Positions 10,009 through 19,250 of a stretch of 64,000 nt of DNA are shown here, in pieces (position 1 is the stretch's first letter; every line of letters starts with the position of its first letter). The notes under the pieces are model-generated. The model worked only from the letters and a program-made list of their open reading frames with translations, had not been told where the DNA came from and did not search any database. A program made the position numbers and the translations under genes. This DNA comes from an uncultured Aquimarina sp. (GTDB lineage Bacteria > Bacteroidota > Bacteroidia > Flavobacteriales > Flavobacteriaceae), in contig CANMLU010000002.1 in the NCBI GenBank assembly GCA_947498815.1, forward strand, positions 434,001 through 498,000, given 5' to 3'.

Positions 10009-10872
10009 ATGAAAAATTATTCTTTAATTTTACTAGCAATCACTTCATTCTTTTCTTGTAGCGATGACGAGAAACCAGTTACAAATCAACCACAATTAAT
10101 AATTAAACTAACTGTCAACCCAGAGCAAGCTCGTTTGGGAAATGACGGTAGTCCAACCACAATCCCTAATGAAAATGCTGGTCAAAACCCTATTTTTAAT
10201 TCAATATCTGCACATTACTTAGAATTGGCACCAAATGCAACAACTTTGTTAGGAGAAGGTGCCATACTATATCAGGCTCCGGAAACAAATACCGGGGGTG
10301 ATAATGCAATTGATTTTGACAAATCGATTGTAGTAGCTCCAGGAGAAACATTTATCAAAATACCGCTAGAGGATCTGGAAACCGGTTCTTATGAGTGGGT
10401 AAGACTCTCGTTATCGTACCAGAATTATGATATTGTTTTTCATTTTAATGATGCACCCTTTACAGGAACGGTTGCTAGTTTTGTAGGTTTCAATAATTAC
10501 CTCACAGAATATACAGTCAAAAACGAACAAGTAACGGTAAATGGAAACAGATCTCAAGGGTATTGGGGATTTGAAACTGTTACAGGAGTGCAAACAGGAC
10601 AAGCCCCAGAAGGTGCCACAACAGTACCCAATCCATTATTTGACACCTCTCCGATCCCACAAGGGTCCTGCGTAGTAACAGGAAATTTTGATACTAACCT
10701 TGTCATTACAGGTGATGAAACCAAAGATATTGTCGTTACGCTCTCTTTATCCATAAACAAAAGTTTTGAATGGATTGACGTAAATCAAAACGAAAAATGG
10801 GATGTGGACCCGGGTTCTGGTGAAAATATAGTCGATATGGGATTACGAGGGTTAATACCCTCTTACCAATAG
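10009..10872 (+). CDS. Surface lipoprotein of unknown function
   Basis: 287 residues. A lipoprotein signal peptide ends in the lipobox FFSC; the Cys is followed by SDDEK, an acidic stretch like the export signal that sends flavobacterial lipoproteins to the cell surface. The mature part has beta-rich spacing, a section GSCVVTGNFDTNLVITGDE and an EF-like DVNQNEKWDVDPGSGEN near the C-terminus. MbnP-like and other metal-associated lipoproteins share this general look, but the match is not strong enough to name. It is monocistronic; its stop lies inside the first copy of the AraC-gene leader repeat. Confidence 0.7.
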   Translation: MKNYSLILLAITSFFSCSDDEKPVTNQPQLIIKLTVNPEQARLGNDGSPTTIPNENAGQNPIFNSISAHYLELAPNATTLLGEGAILYQAPETNTGGDNAIDFDKSIVVAPGETFIKIPLEDLETGSYEWVRLSLSYQNYDIVFHFNDAPFTGTVASFVGFNNYLTEYTVKNEQVTVNGNRSQGYWGFETVTGVQTGQAPEGATTVPNPLFDTSPIPQGSCVVTGNFDTNLVITGDETKDIVVTLSLSINKSFEWIDVNQNEKWDVDPGSGENIVDMGLRGLIPSYQ

Positions 10873-10981
10873 TATAATTCGCAATTTATGTAAAACTATT
10901 TATAAATTTTGGAAGTACTATTGTAAAAAATGAATACAGATCAAAGCCAAATAGAAGAAGGTTATATAAGGCATATCAATA
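10864..10981 (+). repeat. Upstream copy of the AraC-gene leader (direct repeat 1)
   Basis: 118 bases colinear with 11427-11544 without gaps. Both copies carry AATAGTATAATTCGC, then TATTTATAAATTTTGG, then the start codon 66 bases from the repeat start and about 17 further codons. Roughly 85-90% of positions agree by eye. The copy begins inside the last codons of the lipoprotein gene. Confidence 0.85.
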
Positions 10982-10986
10982 ACTAA
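10930..10986 (+). pseudogene. Truncated 5' remnant of an AraC-type regulator gene
   Basis: Eighteen codons from the ATG correspond to the start of the regulator at 11493 (MNTDQSQIEEGYIRHIN against MSTDQSQIKEDYISRIN). Homology then stops and a TAA follows. The helix-turn-helix part is missing, so no function is expected. It is the coding portion of the duplicated leader. Confidence 0.7.
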
Positions 10987-11003
10987 AATCAAACTTAGTA
11001 CAT

Positions 11004-11315
11004 ATGATAAGAAAAGTTGCACTAGTGATTCTTTGGATGATTATCATCTTTATTATAAATGTATTAGGAAGGTATTTGTATATTGAGTTTTTTATTGGAT
11101 ACCACTACATGTATGCGCTCTATATTATAATTATAGGATTTTATGCTACATTAATTGCAAGTACTATCTTCTTTATAGTTAACTATAAGATCACTAAAAA
11201 AGGAAAAGACCAAAACCTATTTTCTTTTACGAAAACTCGTTTGTTAATTATGACAGCATCAATAATTGTAGCTCTTATGATAGATCTTATATATTTTATA
11301 TCCACAAATACTTAG
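11004..11315 (+). CDS. Small integral membrane protein, unknown
   Basis: 103 residues with three strongly hydrophobic helices (about 5-24, 36-62 and 80-98), separated by a basic loop KITKKGKDQNLFSFTKTR. No family is recognised. It lies between the two copies of the AraC leader, so it sits where the rest of the first regulator copy would have been. It may have arrived with, or after, the rearrangement that truncated that copy. Confidence 0.6.
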   Translation: MIRKVALVILWMIIIFIINVLGRYLYIEFFIGYHYMYALYIIIIGFYATLIASTIFFIVNYKITKKGKDQNLFSFTKTRLLIMTASIIVALMIDLIYFISTNT

Positions 11316-11426
11316 ACTCTAATTAATAGTTGGGTTCGTATCATCAAAAATTAATATGGATTTTTATGTCTACCATTTACTAATTTTATATAGAGTAGAT
11401 AAGGGTTATGAAGGTTGGTTCCCCCC

Positions 11427-11544
11427 TACAAATAGTATAATTCGCAACATATGTAAAGCTATTTATAAATTTTGGAGGTAATATTGTAAAAAATGAGTAC
11501 GGATCAAAGCCAAATAAAAGAAGATTATATAAGCCGTATCAATA
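11427..11544 (+). repeat. AraC-gene leader, functional copy (direct repeat 2)
   Basis: Second member of the 118-base direct repeat pair. It contains the probable promoter and the first 17 codons of the AraC-family gene. The TAAATTTTG segment is one base off the TAnnTTTG consensus. The distance from repeat start to ATG (66 bases) is identical in both copies. Confidence 0.85.
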
Positions 11545-12416
11545 AAGCTTTGAGGTTTATTGATGATCATCTTGACTCTGAGCTGTCTTTGGATACCGTT
11601 GCCGGTATTGCTTCTTATTCTCCTTTCCATTTTCATAGGATTTTCAAAGCTGTTGTAAATGAAACGCTCAACTCCTATGTCATTAGAAGACGAATAGAGA
11701 AAACGGCTACACTTTTGATCCGAAACAAGGAGGTTACTATTACAGAGCTATCCTTGCAATATGGATTTAACAGCAATTCTTCATTCACGAGAGCTTTTAA
11801 AAAGTTTTATGGGATAAGTCCAAGCGAGTTCCGAAAATTAAGTCCTGGTAAATACAGCAAGATATGTCAACTCAAAAGCAAGAATGGTCAAGAAAACCAA
11901 ATCTTTGAAGAATACATTTGCAACATTACTAATCTTAAAAATTGGATGGAAATGAATGCCACTATTGAAATTAAAGAAACCCCAGAATTAAGCGCAATGT
12001 ATATCAGTCAAATAGGCGTTAATGGGATCGAAAATGCTTTTGAAAAATTAATTCGCTGGGGAACACCTAAAAGGCTGTTCGAAGATCCTAATACCAAAAT
12101 GGCAAGGGTTTTTCATGATAGTTTTAAAATCACTTCACCAGATAAGGTAAGGATGAGTATTTGCATGATTCTAAGTACTCCTTATGAGGCAGAAGGTGAA
12201 ATTGGATCAACAACAATCAAGAAAGGAAAGCACCTAGTTGGACACTATGAAATCGCTATCAATGATTTTGAAAAGGCATGGAGTAGCCTTTTTATTTGGA
12301 TGAATGAAAATGGATATAAAAAAGCCGAACAAGATCCATTTGAAATATATCATAACAATTTTAACGACCATCCCGAAAAGAAGTTTATTGTGGATTTCTA
12401 TATTCCGATAGTGTAA
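11493..12416 (+). CDS. AraC-family regulator with GyrI-like effector domain
   Basis: 307 residues. The N-terminal AraC DNA-binding domain (about residues 10-113) has both helix-turn-helix units, with SLDTVAGIASYSPFHFHRIFKA and the family signature YGFNSNSSFTRAFKKFYGISPSEFR. The C-terminal half (about 155-307) is a GyrI-like small-molecule-binding domain, as in Rob and the SoxS-like sensors. Such proteins usually switch on efflux or detoxification genes. The downstream zinc alcohol dehydrogenase, about 110 bases away on the same strand, is the obvious candidate target. A truncated copy of its leader lies 0.56 kb upstream. Confidence 0.92.
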   Translation: MSTDQSQIKEDYISRINKALRFIDDHLDSELSLDTVAGIASYSPFHFHRIFKAVVNETLNSYVIRRRIEKTATLLIRNKEVTITELSLQYGFNSNSSFTRAFKKFYGISPSEFRKLSPGKYSKICQLKSKNGQENQIFEEYICNITNLKNWMEMNATIEIKETPELSAMYISQIGVNGIENAFEKLIRWGTPKRLFEDPNTKMARVFHDSFKITSPDKVRMSICMILSTPYEAEGEIGSTTIKKGKHLVGHYEIAINDFEKAWSSLFIWMNENGYKKAEQDPFEIYHNNFNDHPEKKFIVDFYIPIV

Positions 12417-12524
12417 TTCTTATCAATATTTCTCAAAAATTTAAAGAATATTTATCCCTCATAAGCCTTGCAAATTTTGTAATTTCATAGTGTTTTAAAA
12501 GTGAAGCACAAAACGCAAAAAATT

Positions 12525-13535
12525 ATGAAGACCGTACAGGCATTTGCTGCAAAAGAAGCAGGAGCAAAATTAGAACCTTTTCAGTATGAATTACCCGATA
12601 TTGACAAAGAACAGGTAGATATAAAAGTTCATTACTGTGGAATTTGCCATTCTGATCTTAGCATGTTGAATAATGAATGGGGAAATGCGCAATTTCCGTT
12701 AGTACCTGGTCATGAAATTGTTGGAGAGGTCATCTCAACAGGACCAAATGTAAAAAATATAAAAACAGGAGATCTTGTTGGACTGGGTTGGTTTTCTGAA
12801 TCTTGCATGCATTGCGATCAATGTATGAGTGGTAGTCATAACCTTTGTCCTACCAAAGAAGAAGTTATTGTAGGCCGTCATGGGGGTTTTGCAGATTATG
12901 TACGTTGTCATTGGTCTTGGGCCACCCCTTTGCCCAAAGGAATCGATATAAGCAAAGCTGGTCCGCTTTTATGTGGAGGTATTACCGTTTTTAACCCAAT
13001 TTTATCCTCTGGCGTAAAACCAACGGATAAAGTCGGTGTCATCGGGATCGGAGGGCTGGGACATATGGCAGTAAAATTTTTGAACAAATGGGGATGTGAA
13101 GTAACGGCTTTTAGTTCTAATCCATCAAAGAAAGAAGACATCCTAAAAATGGGCGCACATCAAGTGGTAAACTCAAGAGATAGCTCTGAAATGGAAAAAA
13201 TAAATGGTACACTGGATTTCATCCTGAACACCACCAATGTAACTTTGGATTGGCCAGGGTATCTTAAAGTACTTGCGCCAAAAGGAAAACTACATAATGT
13301 AGGAGCTGTTTTAGAACCTATGGGAATACCAGCGTTTGGCTTAATAGGAGGCGATAAATCCATTTCTGGAAGTCCACTTGGAAGTCCCGCTCAAACACGA
13401 AAAATGCTTGAGTTTTGTGTAAGACACAATATATATCCAATAACAGAAGAGTATCCTTTAGACAAAGTAAATGAAGCTTTTGATCACCTTAAAGCAGGAA
13501 AGGCTCGGTTCCGAATTGTGCTAAAGATAGCATAA
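12525..13535 (+). CDS. Zinc-dependent alcohol dehydrogenase (YahK/Ahr type)
   Basis: 336 residues from the ATG at 12525. A GTG eight codons upstream is possible, but homologues begin near MKTVQAFAA. Medium-chain dehydrogenase: the catalytic zinc ligands lie in YCGICHSD and GHEIVG; the structural zinc Cys quartet is SCMHCDQCMSGSHNLC; the nucleotide-binding Rossmann motif is GIGGLGHM. This subfamily reduces aldehydes with NADPH. It follows the AraC regulator and may be controlled by it. The substrate cannot be read from sequence. Confidence 0.9.
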   Translation: MKTVQAFAAKEAGAKLEPFQYELPDIDKEQVDIKVHYCGICHSDLSMLNNEWGNAQFPLVPGHEIVGEVISTGPNVKNIKTGDLVGLGWFSESCMHCDQCMSGSHNLCPTKEEVIVGRHGGFADYVRCHWSWATPLPKGIDISKAGPLLCGGITVFNPILSSGVKPTDKVGVIGIGGLGHMAVKFLNKWGCEVTAFSSNPSKKEDILKMGAHQVVNSRDSSEMEKINGTLDFILNTTNVTLDWPGYLKVLAPKGKLHNVGAVLEPMGIPAFGLIGGDKSISGSPLGSPAQTRKMLEFCVRHNIYPITEEYPLDKVNEAFDHLKAGKARFRIVLKIA

Positions 13536-13589
13536 CATCATTTTTATTTTTAACTTTAACAAGTATCATTTCAAACAATCATAGACTCT

Positions 13590-14435
13590 ATGTTTACAAT
13601 CGAAGAGTTAAGCCAAGTCCAAAAAAGAAAACATTTGATCAATATTGCAGATCAGAAAAATATTGATATTTCAAAAATTTTACGGAAATTAAGATATGAA
13701 GAAGAGCTCAGACATCTACAAGCAGAACTAGTAAATCTTCAGCAATGGATTGCCAAGAAAAAGCTTCGCGTTGCAATTATTTTTGAAGGAAGAGATGCAG
13801 CGGGTAAAGGAGGGGCTATAAAACGATTTACAGAACATCTTAATCCCCGTTCTATGCGGATAGTAGCGCTTTCAAAACCAACTGAAGAAGAACAAGGACA
13901 ATGGTATTTTAGACGATACATCAAAGAATTACCAAATCCCGGAGAAATTGTTTTTTTTGATAGAAGTTGGTATAATCGTGCCGTCGTGGAGCCGGTAATG
14001 GGGTTTTGTAACAAAAAGCAATATAATAAGTTCATGGTTCAGGTTCCAGAATTTGAACATATGCTCTATGAAGACGGCATAATCGTCATTAAATTTTGGT
14101 TTTCAATCTCTAAAGAAGAGCAAAAAAAGCGATTTGATGCAAGGCTTGAAAACCCTTTGAAAATATGGAAATTTAGCCCCGTAGATATGAAAGGGCAACA
14201 ATTATGGAATAAGTATACAAAATACAAAGAGCAAATGTTTTCTAGGACACATACAACTTTTAGTCCATGGGTTATCGTGAAAACTAACAGTAAAAAAGTA
14301 GCTCGTTTGGAAAGCATGAGGTATGTGCTTTCTAGGTTTGAATATACTGGAAAAGCGCAAGCAAAAACTACATTGCTTCCAGATCCCAATGTAATGGTAA
14401 GGTATCACAGATATATTGAACAGATAGACATTTAA
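13590..14435 (+). CDS. ppk2: Polyphosphate kinase 2, first of a tandem pair
   Basis: 281 residues. Walker A GRDAAGKGG at 67-75, lid-region NPRSMRIVALSKPT, and the Walker B block EIVFFDRSWYNRAVVEPV are the PPK2 signatures. PPK2 uses polyphosphate to phosphorylate nucleoside mono- or diphosphates, or runs in reverse. It is a single-domain cytoplasmic enzyme of the usual length. A second PPK2 gene starts four bases after the stop, so the two are certainly co-transcribed. The N-terminal 30 residues and the C-terminus differ most between the two. Confidence 0.93.
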   Translation: MFTIEELSQVQKRKHLINIADQKNIDISKILRKLRYEEELRHLQAELVNLQQWIAKKKLRVAIIFEGRDAAGKGGAIKRFTEHLNPRSMRIVALSKPTEEEQGQWYFRRYIKELPNPGEIVFFDRSWYNRAVVEPVMGFCNKKQYNKFMVQVPEFEHMLYEDGIIVIKFWFSISKEEQKKRFDARLENPLKIWKFSPVDMKGQQLWNKYTKYKEQMFSRTHTTFSPWVIVKTNSKKVARLESMRYVLSRFEYTGKAQAKTTLLPDPNVMVRYHRYIEQIDI

Positions 14436-14439
14436 GCTT

Positions 14440-15240
14440 ATGACAACAGCACAAAAAACAAAACTTATGAATTTGCCTGAGGAGGATTTGACAATATTAA
14501 ACTCTCCCATTGGCATAAAATATCTTTTTTCAGATAGGAAGACAGATGTTGAAAAGGCGCTTAGGATGGCCAAATATGAGATCCAATTAAAAGAACTACA
14601 GGCAGAACTTATTCAATTACAAAACTGGGTGATCACAAATAACAAGAAAATTGTTATCATTTTTGAAGGTCGAGATGCCGCTGGAAAAGGAGGAGCCATT
14701 CGTAGATTCACGGCACACATTAACCCAAGGCATTTTCGTATTCTAGCTTTACCAAAACCTACCATCGAAGAAGAAGGGCAATGGTATTTTCAGCGTTATG
14801 TGAACCAATTACCCAAACCTGGAGAGATCGTTTTTTTTGATCGAAGTTGGTATAATCGAGCCGTTGTAGAACCTGTGAATGGTTTTTGTACAACTCGGCA
14901 ATACAAAACCTTTATGGGACAGGTAAATGATTTTGAAAGAATGATTTTAGAATCTGATACATATCTTATGAAGTTCTATTTTTCTATTACTAAAGAAGAA
15001 CAAGACCGCAGGTTCAAAGATATTAAATCAAGCCCTTTGAAAAAATGGAAGATGACTAAAGTGGATGAGAGAGCACAGGAACTTTGGGATGAATACACAA
15101 AATATAAACTCAAAATGTTCGAGCATACCAACACCAAAACTGCTCCCTGGATTATTATTGAAGCTGATAAAAAAACAAAAGCACGAGTTGAGGCAATACA
15201 GCATGTGCTGAATACGATCCCATATCAAGAAAAAGACTAA
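14440..15240 (+). CDS. ppk2: Polyphosphate kinase 2, second of a tandem pair
   Basis: 266 residues. Walker A GRDAAGKGG at 77-85, NPRHFRILALPKPT, and EIVFFDRSWYNRAVVEPVNGFC. The core is clearly homologous to the protein encoded just upstream, while both ends diverge, so this is an old tandem duplication rather than a recent one. Differences in the lid (LPKPTIEEEG against LSKPTEEEQG) and tail may mean different nucleotide preference or a hetero-oligomer; neither is shown by sequence alone. Confidence 0.93.
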   Translation: MTTAQKTKLMNLPEEDLTILNSPIGIKYLFSDRKTDVEKALRMAKYEIQLKELQAELIQLQNWVITNNKKIVIIFEGRDAAGKGGAIRRFTAHINPRHFRILALPKPTIEEEGQWYFQRYVNQLPKPGEIVFFDRSWYNRAVVEPVNGFCTTRQYKTFMGQVNDFERMILESDTYLMKFYFSITKEEQDRRFKDIKSSPLKKWKMTKVDERAQELWDEYTKYKLKMFEHTNTKTAPWIIIEADKKTKARVEAIQHVLNTIPYQEKD

Positions 15241-15439
15241 TTTTTACTTGTCTCAGGAAATATCCTTTAATTCCTATTCGGGATTTGTCAATGCATAGCG
15301 TTTTTCTTTGAGGATTTCAAAAAAATGATATCGCTATTTTAAATATACACCGTCTTCACTAGGTGACTTGAAATATTTTTTTCTACTTTTAAAATCATCA
15401 GCGTAACATGTAAATCCTTATTTTACATACTTGCGCCGA

Positions 15440-15447
15440 TATTTTCG
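15440..15447 (+). promoter_or_regulatory. Possible -7 box of the oxidoreductase-GH31 operon
   Basis: TATTTTCG matches the flavobacterial -7 pattern TAnnTTYG and lies 30 bases before the start codon at 15477. No TTG is found at the usual 19-21-base spacing, so the call rests on one box. Confidence 0.3.
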
Positions 15448-15476
15448 CAAATCCTTTCTTTAAAATTAAACCCTAC

Positions 15477-16583
15477 ATGAGAAACATACTTTTTCTATTT
15501 GTTCTCTGCATACTTTTTTTGCAACCACAAATGTCCACAAGCCAAAATAAAAAAGAATCTTTAAAAGTTGGAGTCATAGGCTTAACTCATACACACGTAC
15601 ATTGGATTTTGGGCCGACCAGATCGAGGAGATATAAAAATTGTTGGTATCGTAGAACCTAATAAAGATTTGGCGAAACGTTATGCCAAACAACATGGATA
15701 TAGCATGGATATTGTTTTTGATACCATGGAAGAAATGATCAAAACTGCAAACCCCGAAGCCGTAACTGCCTTTGGAACCATCTATGATCATTTAAAAGTT
15801 GTAGAGACATGTGCCCCAAAAGGGATACATATTATGGTCGAAAAACCATTGGCCGTTAGCATGGATCATGCATTAAAAATGAAAGCTCTTGCAGAAAAGC
15901 ACAATATTCACTTATTAACCAATTATGAAACCACCTGGTATGCCACAAATCATAAGGCATACGAAATGGTACAAAAAGGAGATATAGGCGATTTACGAAA
16001 AGTAGTAGTTCATGACGGACATAAAGGCCCTATTGAATTGGGGATCAATCAGGAATTTTTGGATTGGCTTACCGATCCAATAGCCAATGGTGGTGGGGCA
16101 TTACCAGATTTTGGATGTTATGGGGCCAATTTAATTGTTTGGTTGAATAAAGGAGAAAAACCAGAAAGTGTTTTTGCGGTAACCCAAACGATAAAACCCG
16201 ATTTATATCCCAAAGTGGATGATGAAGCTACTATCATTCTTAAATATCCGAAAATGCAAGGTATCATTCAGGCATCATGGAACTGGCCTATTGCACGAAA
16301 AGACATGGAAATTTACGGAAAAAAGGGATATGTTTTTAGTGATAATAGATCCGATATTAGATATCGCTTAAGTGAGAATGATGATGAAGTAAAAGAAAAA
16401 TTGAAAGAACGACCTGCTCCATTGGATGATCCTTTTGCCTTATTAGCAGCAGTGGTCAAAAATGAAATCACCCTCCCTCCTTATGACCTATCTTCAATAG
16501 AAAATAATATGATCGTGGTAGAAATCCTTGATGCAGCAAAAGAAAGTGCAAAAACGGGTAAAATTATTTCCTTAAAAAAATAA
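15477..16583 (+). CDS. Exported Gfo/Idh/MocA family oxidoreductase
   Basis: 368 residues. A Sec-type signal peptide (about residues 1-23, ending near STSQ) precedes an NAD(P)-binding Rossmann domain starting KVGVIGLTHTHVH. The family EKP motif is present (MVEKPLAV), followed by the alpha/beta substrate domain. The family oxidises sugars, inositols or reduces imines; here the location should be periplasmic. The signal shows no twin arginine, so cofactor loading would have to occur outside the cytoplasm or the cofactor be held another way. Four bases separate it from the GH31 gene, giving an exported sugar-processing operon. Confidence 0.88.
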   Translation: MRNILFLFVLCILFLQPQMSTSQNKKESLKVGVIGLTHTHVHWILGRPDRGDIKIVGIVEPNKDLAKRYAKQHGYSMDIVFDTMEEMIKTANPEAVTAFGTIYDHLKVVETCAPKGIHIMVEKPLAVSMDHALKMKALAEKHNIHLLTNYETTWYATNHKAYEMVQKGDIGDLRKVVVHDGHKGPIELGINQEFLDWLTDPIANGGGALPDFGCYGANLIVWLNKGEKPESVFAVTQTIKPDLYPKVDDEATIILKYPKMQGIIQASWNWPIARKDMEIYGKKGYVFSDNRSDIRYRLSENDDEVKEKLKERPAPLDDPFALLAAVVKNEITLPPYDLSSIENNMIVVEILDAAKESAKTGKIISLKK

Positions 16584-16587
16584 ACAA

Positions 16588-19218
16588 ATGCAAAGAATAT
16601 TAATCCTATTAGTTGTTTTCATTTTAAGTACACTTTCTTGTTTTTCTCAGGATAACAATCCAGTTGCAAATACCAAAGCAACGATTATCTCTGGCAATGC
16701 AAGGTTTACTATACTCACTCCGCATCTCATCCGAATGGAATGGAGTGAAAACGGTTCCTTTGAAGACAAAGCTTCCTTTGTAGTCATCAATCGAAATTTG
16801 ACGGTTCCGACCTTTAAAAAAGAAGAAACAGACGCTACATTGACCATAACTACCGAGGCGCTAACATTAACTTACAAAAAGGGAAAAGATGTATTTTCAA
16901 AAGAAAACCTATCTATCTCATACAAAGTAAATGATCAATCCAAAAATTGGAATCCCGATGTTAAGGACCTTCAAAACTTAAAAGGCACAACAAGAACGCT
17001 AGACGGAGCTAATGGTGGAAAATGGTGGGATGGAAAAGACATTGAACTTGAAGATGGTCTTGTCTCTCGAAACGGTTTTGCGCTTATAGATGATTCAAAA
17101 TCCTTCCTTTTTGATGGATCAAAGTGGAATTGGGTAGAAAAAAGGAAAGAAAACAAACAGGTTGATTGGTATTTTTTTGGTCACGGACATCGGTATAAAC
17201 AAGCATTAAAAGATTACACATTAATTGCCGGTAAAATACCTATGCTGCCAAAGTATGCCCTAGGATATTGGTGGTCTAGATATTGGGTGTATTCTGATCA
17301 GGAACTTAAAGATTTAGTTGAAGATTTTAGAACATACGATATCCCTATTGATGTATTGATTGTTGATATGGATTGGCATGAGACTTTTGGTGGGTTGAAA
17401 AACACACAAAATCCAAAAATGGATGAAACCGGTAACTGGGTTGGTTGGACCGGCTACACCTGGAACCGTTCTTTGTTCCCAAATCCGGAAAAGTTCTTGG
17501 AGTGGACAAACAAGAATAACCTTAAAACAGCTTTAAACCTTCATCCTGCTTCGGGTATTGCACCTATGGAAGACGCCTACCAAGATTTTGCGAAAGCATA
17601 TGATTTTGACGTAAAAAGCAACAAGTATATTCATTATCAAATGGCCGATAAAAAATGGGCAGAGGCTTATTTCAATATATTGTTACGTCCATTCGAGAAA
17701 AATGGGATAGATTTCTGGTGGTTAGACTGGCAACAATTCCCAGAAAGCAAGGTAGTACCAGGATTAAGTAATACATGGTGGCTTAATTATACTTTCTTTA
17801 CTGATATGGAACAGCAAAGCAATAATAGACCTATGGTATTTCATAGATGGGGAGGAATGGGTAATCACCGCTACCCTATTGGTTTCTCTGGTGATGATAA
17901 AATAAGTTGGGGTTCTCTCAAATATCAAACGTATTTCACCTCTACTGCTGCCAATGTTGGTTATGGTTGGTGGAGTCATGATATCGGAGGGCATGCATCC
18001 AGTGAACTGGATAAAAATGGAGAATTATATGTGAGATGGTTACAATTTGGAATTTTTAGCCCCATTCTTAGAACTCATAGTGCCAAAATATCCAGTATCG
18101 AGCGTAGATTTTGGAAATATCCAGATCACTTCAAAACAATGAAAGAATTAGTACAACTACGGTATCAATTAGCACCATATGCGTATACGGCATCAAGAAA
18201 TGTCTATGACACCGGGGTTTCATTATGCAGACCAATGTATTATGATTATCCCGAAAGTGATAAAGCATATCAATATAAGTACCAGTACTTATTTGGTGAT
18301 GATATGCTTATCGCTCCTATATCCGACAGTATTTCTAAACTTAATAACCTTGCAAGTAAAGAAATATGGTTACCCAAAGGAAAATGGTACGAATGGCACT
18401 CTGGAAGTCTTTTGGAAGGAGAAAAAACTATTTCTCGAAAATTTGCTATCGACGAAATTCCTATCTACGTCAAGGCTGGAAGCATTATCCCAATGTATCC
18501 AAAAGTAAATCATTTGCAGCAGCAAGTGTCGGATTGGGTTCTAAATATTATTCCTGGAAATAATGGTGAAACCACCGTTTACGAAGATGATGGAACAACT
18601 AATGCATATACCAAAGGAAATTATGCAACTACCAAGGTGATTCAGAATACTTCAAAAAACACAAAAAACATAAAAAACATAAAAATATATCCGAGAAAAG
18701 GCGACTATACTGGTATATATGACAATAGAACATATAAGATAAAATTATTGAGTTCTTTTCCTCCAAAATCCATATTGGTTAATGGCATTTCTTATTCATA
18801 CCATCAAGAACCCAAAGAAAGCTATTGGAGTTATGACGGCAAGGAGCTTACCACAATTATTACAATACCTTCTTCCTCTGTAAATAAAGAGATTAATGTT
18901 GAAGTGACATATGGCGATTTTATATCTGGAAAAGAGGTTTTATTAAATCAAAAAAAACTATTGTTCAGAAGAATCTCAAAAATGGTTGGAGATATGAAAA
19001 TAGAAGTGGCAAGGAAAAATTGGTGGTCATCACTTCCAAATCCTGTTTTGGCAGCCGAACAAACTTCTACCAAAATTCAATACAACCCAAATGAAATAAT
19101 TACATTATTAGAGGCGTTTGAAAAAAACAAGGACGATATGAAAGCACTTATTTTAAATCATCCAGATGCCAGGAAAAAAATCTCTGAAAAATTAATAGCT
19201 TATTTGGAATATCAATAA
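16588..19218 (+). CDS. Exported glycoside hydrolase family 31
   Basis: 876 residues with a Sec signal (cleavage near LSCFSQ). An N-terminal beta-sandwich domain precedes the GH31 barrel. The nucleophile Asp is D380 in FWWLDWQ and the acid/base is D436 in GFSGDD; GWWSHDIGGH and LRTHS are also typical. GH31 retaining enzymes act on alpha-glucosides, alpha-xylosides or alpha-galactosides; subsite residues do not settle which. After the usual C-terminal beta domains there is an additional stretch of about 90 residues (from RRISKMVGD) that I do not recognise. Middle gene of the oxidoreductase-GH31-Dabb operon. Confidence 0.92.
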   Translation: MQRILILLVVFILSTLSCFSQDNNPVANTKATIISGNARFTILTPHLIRMEWSENGSFEDKASFVVINRNLTVPTFKKEETDATLTITTEALTLTYKKGKDVFSKENLSISYKVNDQSKNWNPDVKDLQNLKGTTRTLDGANGGKWWDGKDIELEDGLVSRNGFALIDDSKSFLFDGSKWNWVEKRKENKQVDWYFFGHGHRYKQALKDYTLIAGKIPMLPKYALGYWWSRYWVYSDQELKDLVEDFRTYDIPIDVLIVDMDWHETFGGLKNTQNPKMDETGNWVGWTGYTWNRSLFPNPEKFLEWTNKNNLKTALNLHPASGIAPMEDAYQDFAKAYDFDVKSNKYIHYQMADKKWAEAYFNILLRPFEKNGIDFWWLDWQQFPESKVVPGLSNTWWLNYTFFTDMEQQSNNRPMVFHRWGGMGNHRYPIGFSGDDKISWGSLKYQTYFTSTAANVGYGWWSHDIGGHASSELDKNGELYVRWLQFGIFSPILRTHSAKISSIERRFWKYPDHFKTMKELVQLRYQLAPYAYTASRNVYDTGVSLCRPMYYDYPESDKAYQYKYQYLFGDDMLIAPISDSISKLNNLASKEIWLPKGKWYEWHSGSLLEGEKTISRKFAIDEIPIYVKAGSIIPMYPKVNHLQQQVSDWVLNIIPGNNGETTVYEDDGTTNAYTKGNYATTKVIQNTSKNTKNIKNIKIYPRKGDYTGIYDNRTYKIKLLSSFPPKSILVNGISYSYHQEPKESYWSYDGKELTTIITIPSSSVNKEINVEVTYGDFISGKEVLLNQKKLLFRRISKMVGDMKIEVARKNWWSSLPNPVLAAEQTSTKIQYNPNEIITLLEAFEKNKDDMKALILNHPDARKKISEKLIAYLEYQ

Positions 19219-19250
19219 AAAAATTAAAAAGAATCTCTTAATAAAAAGAT

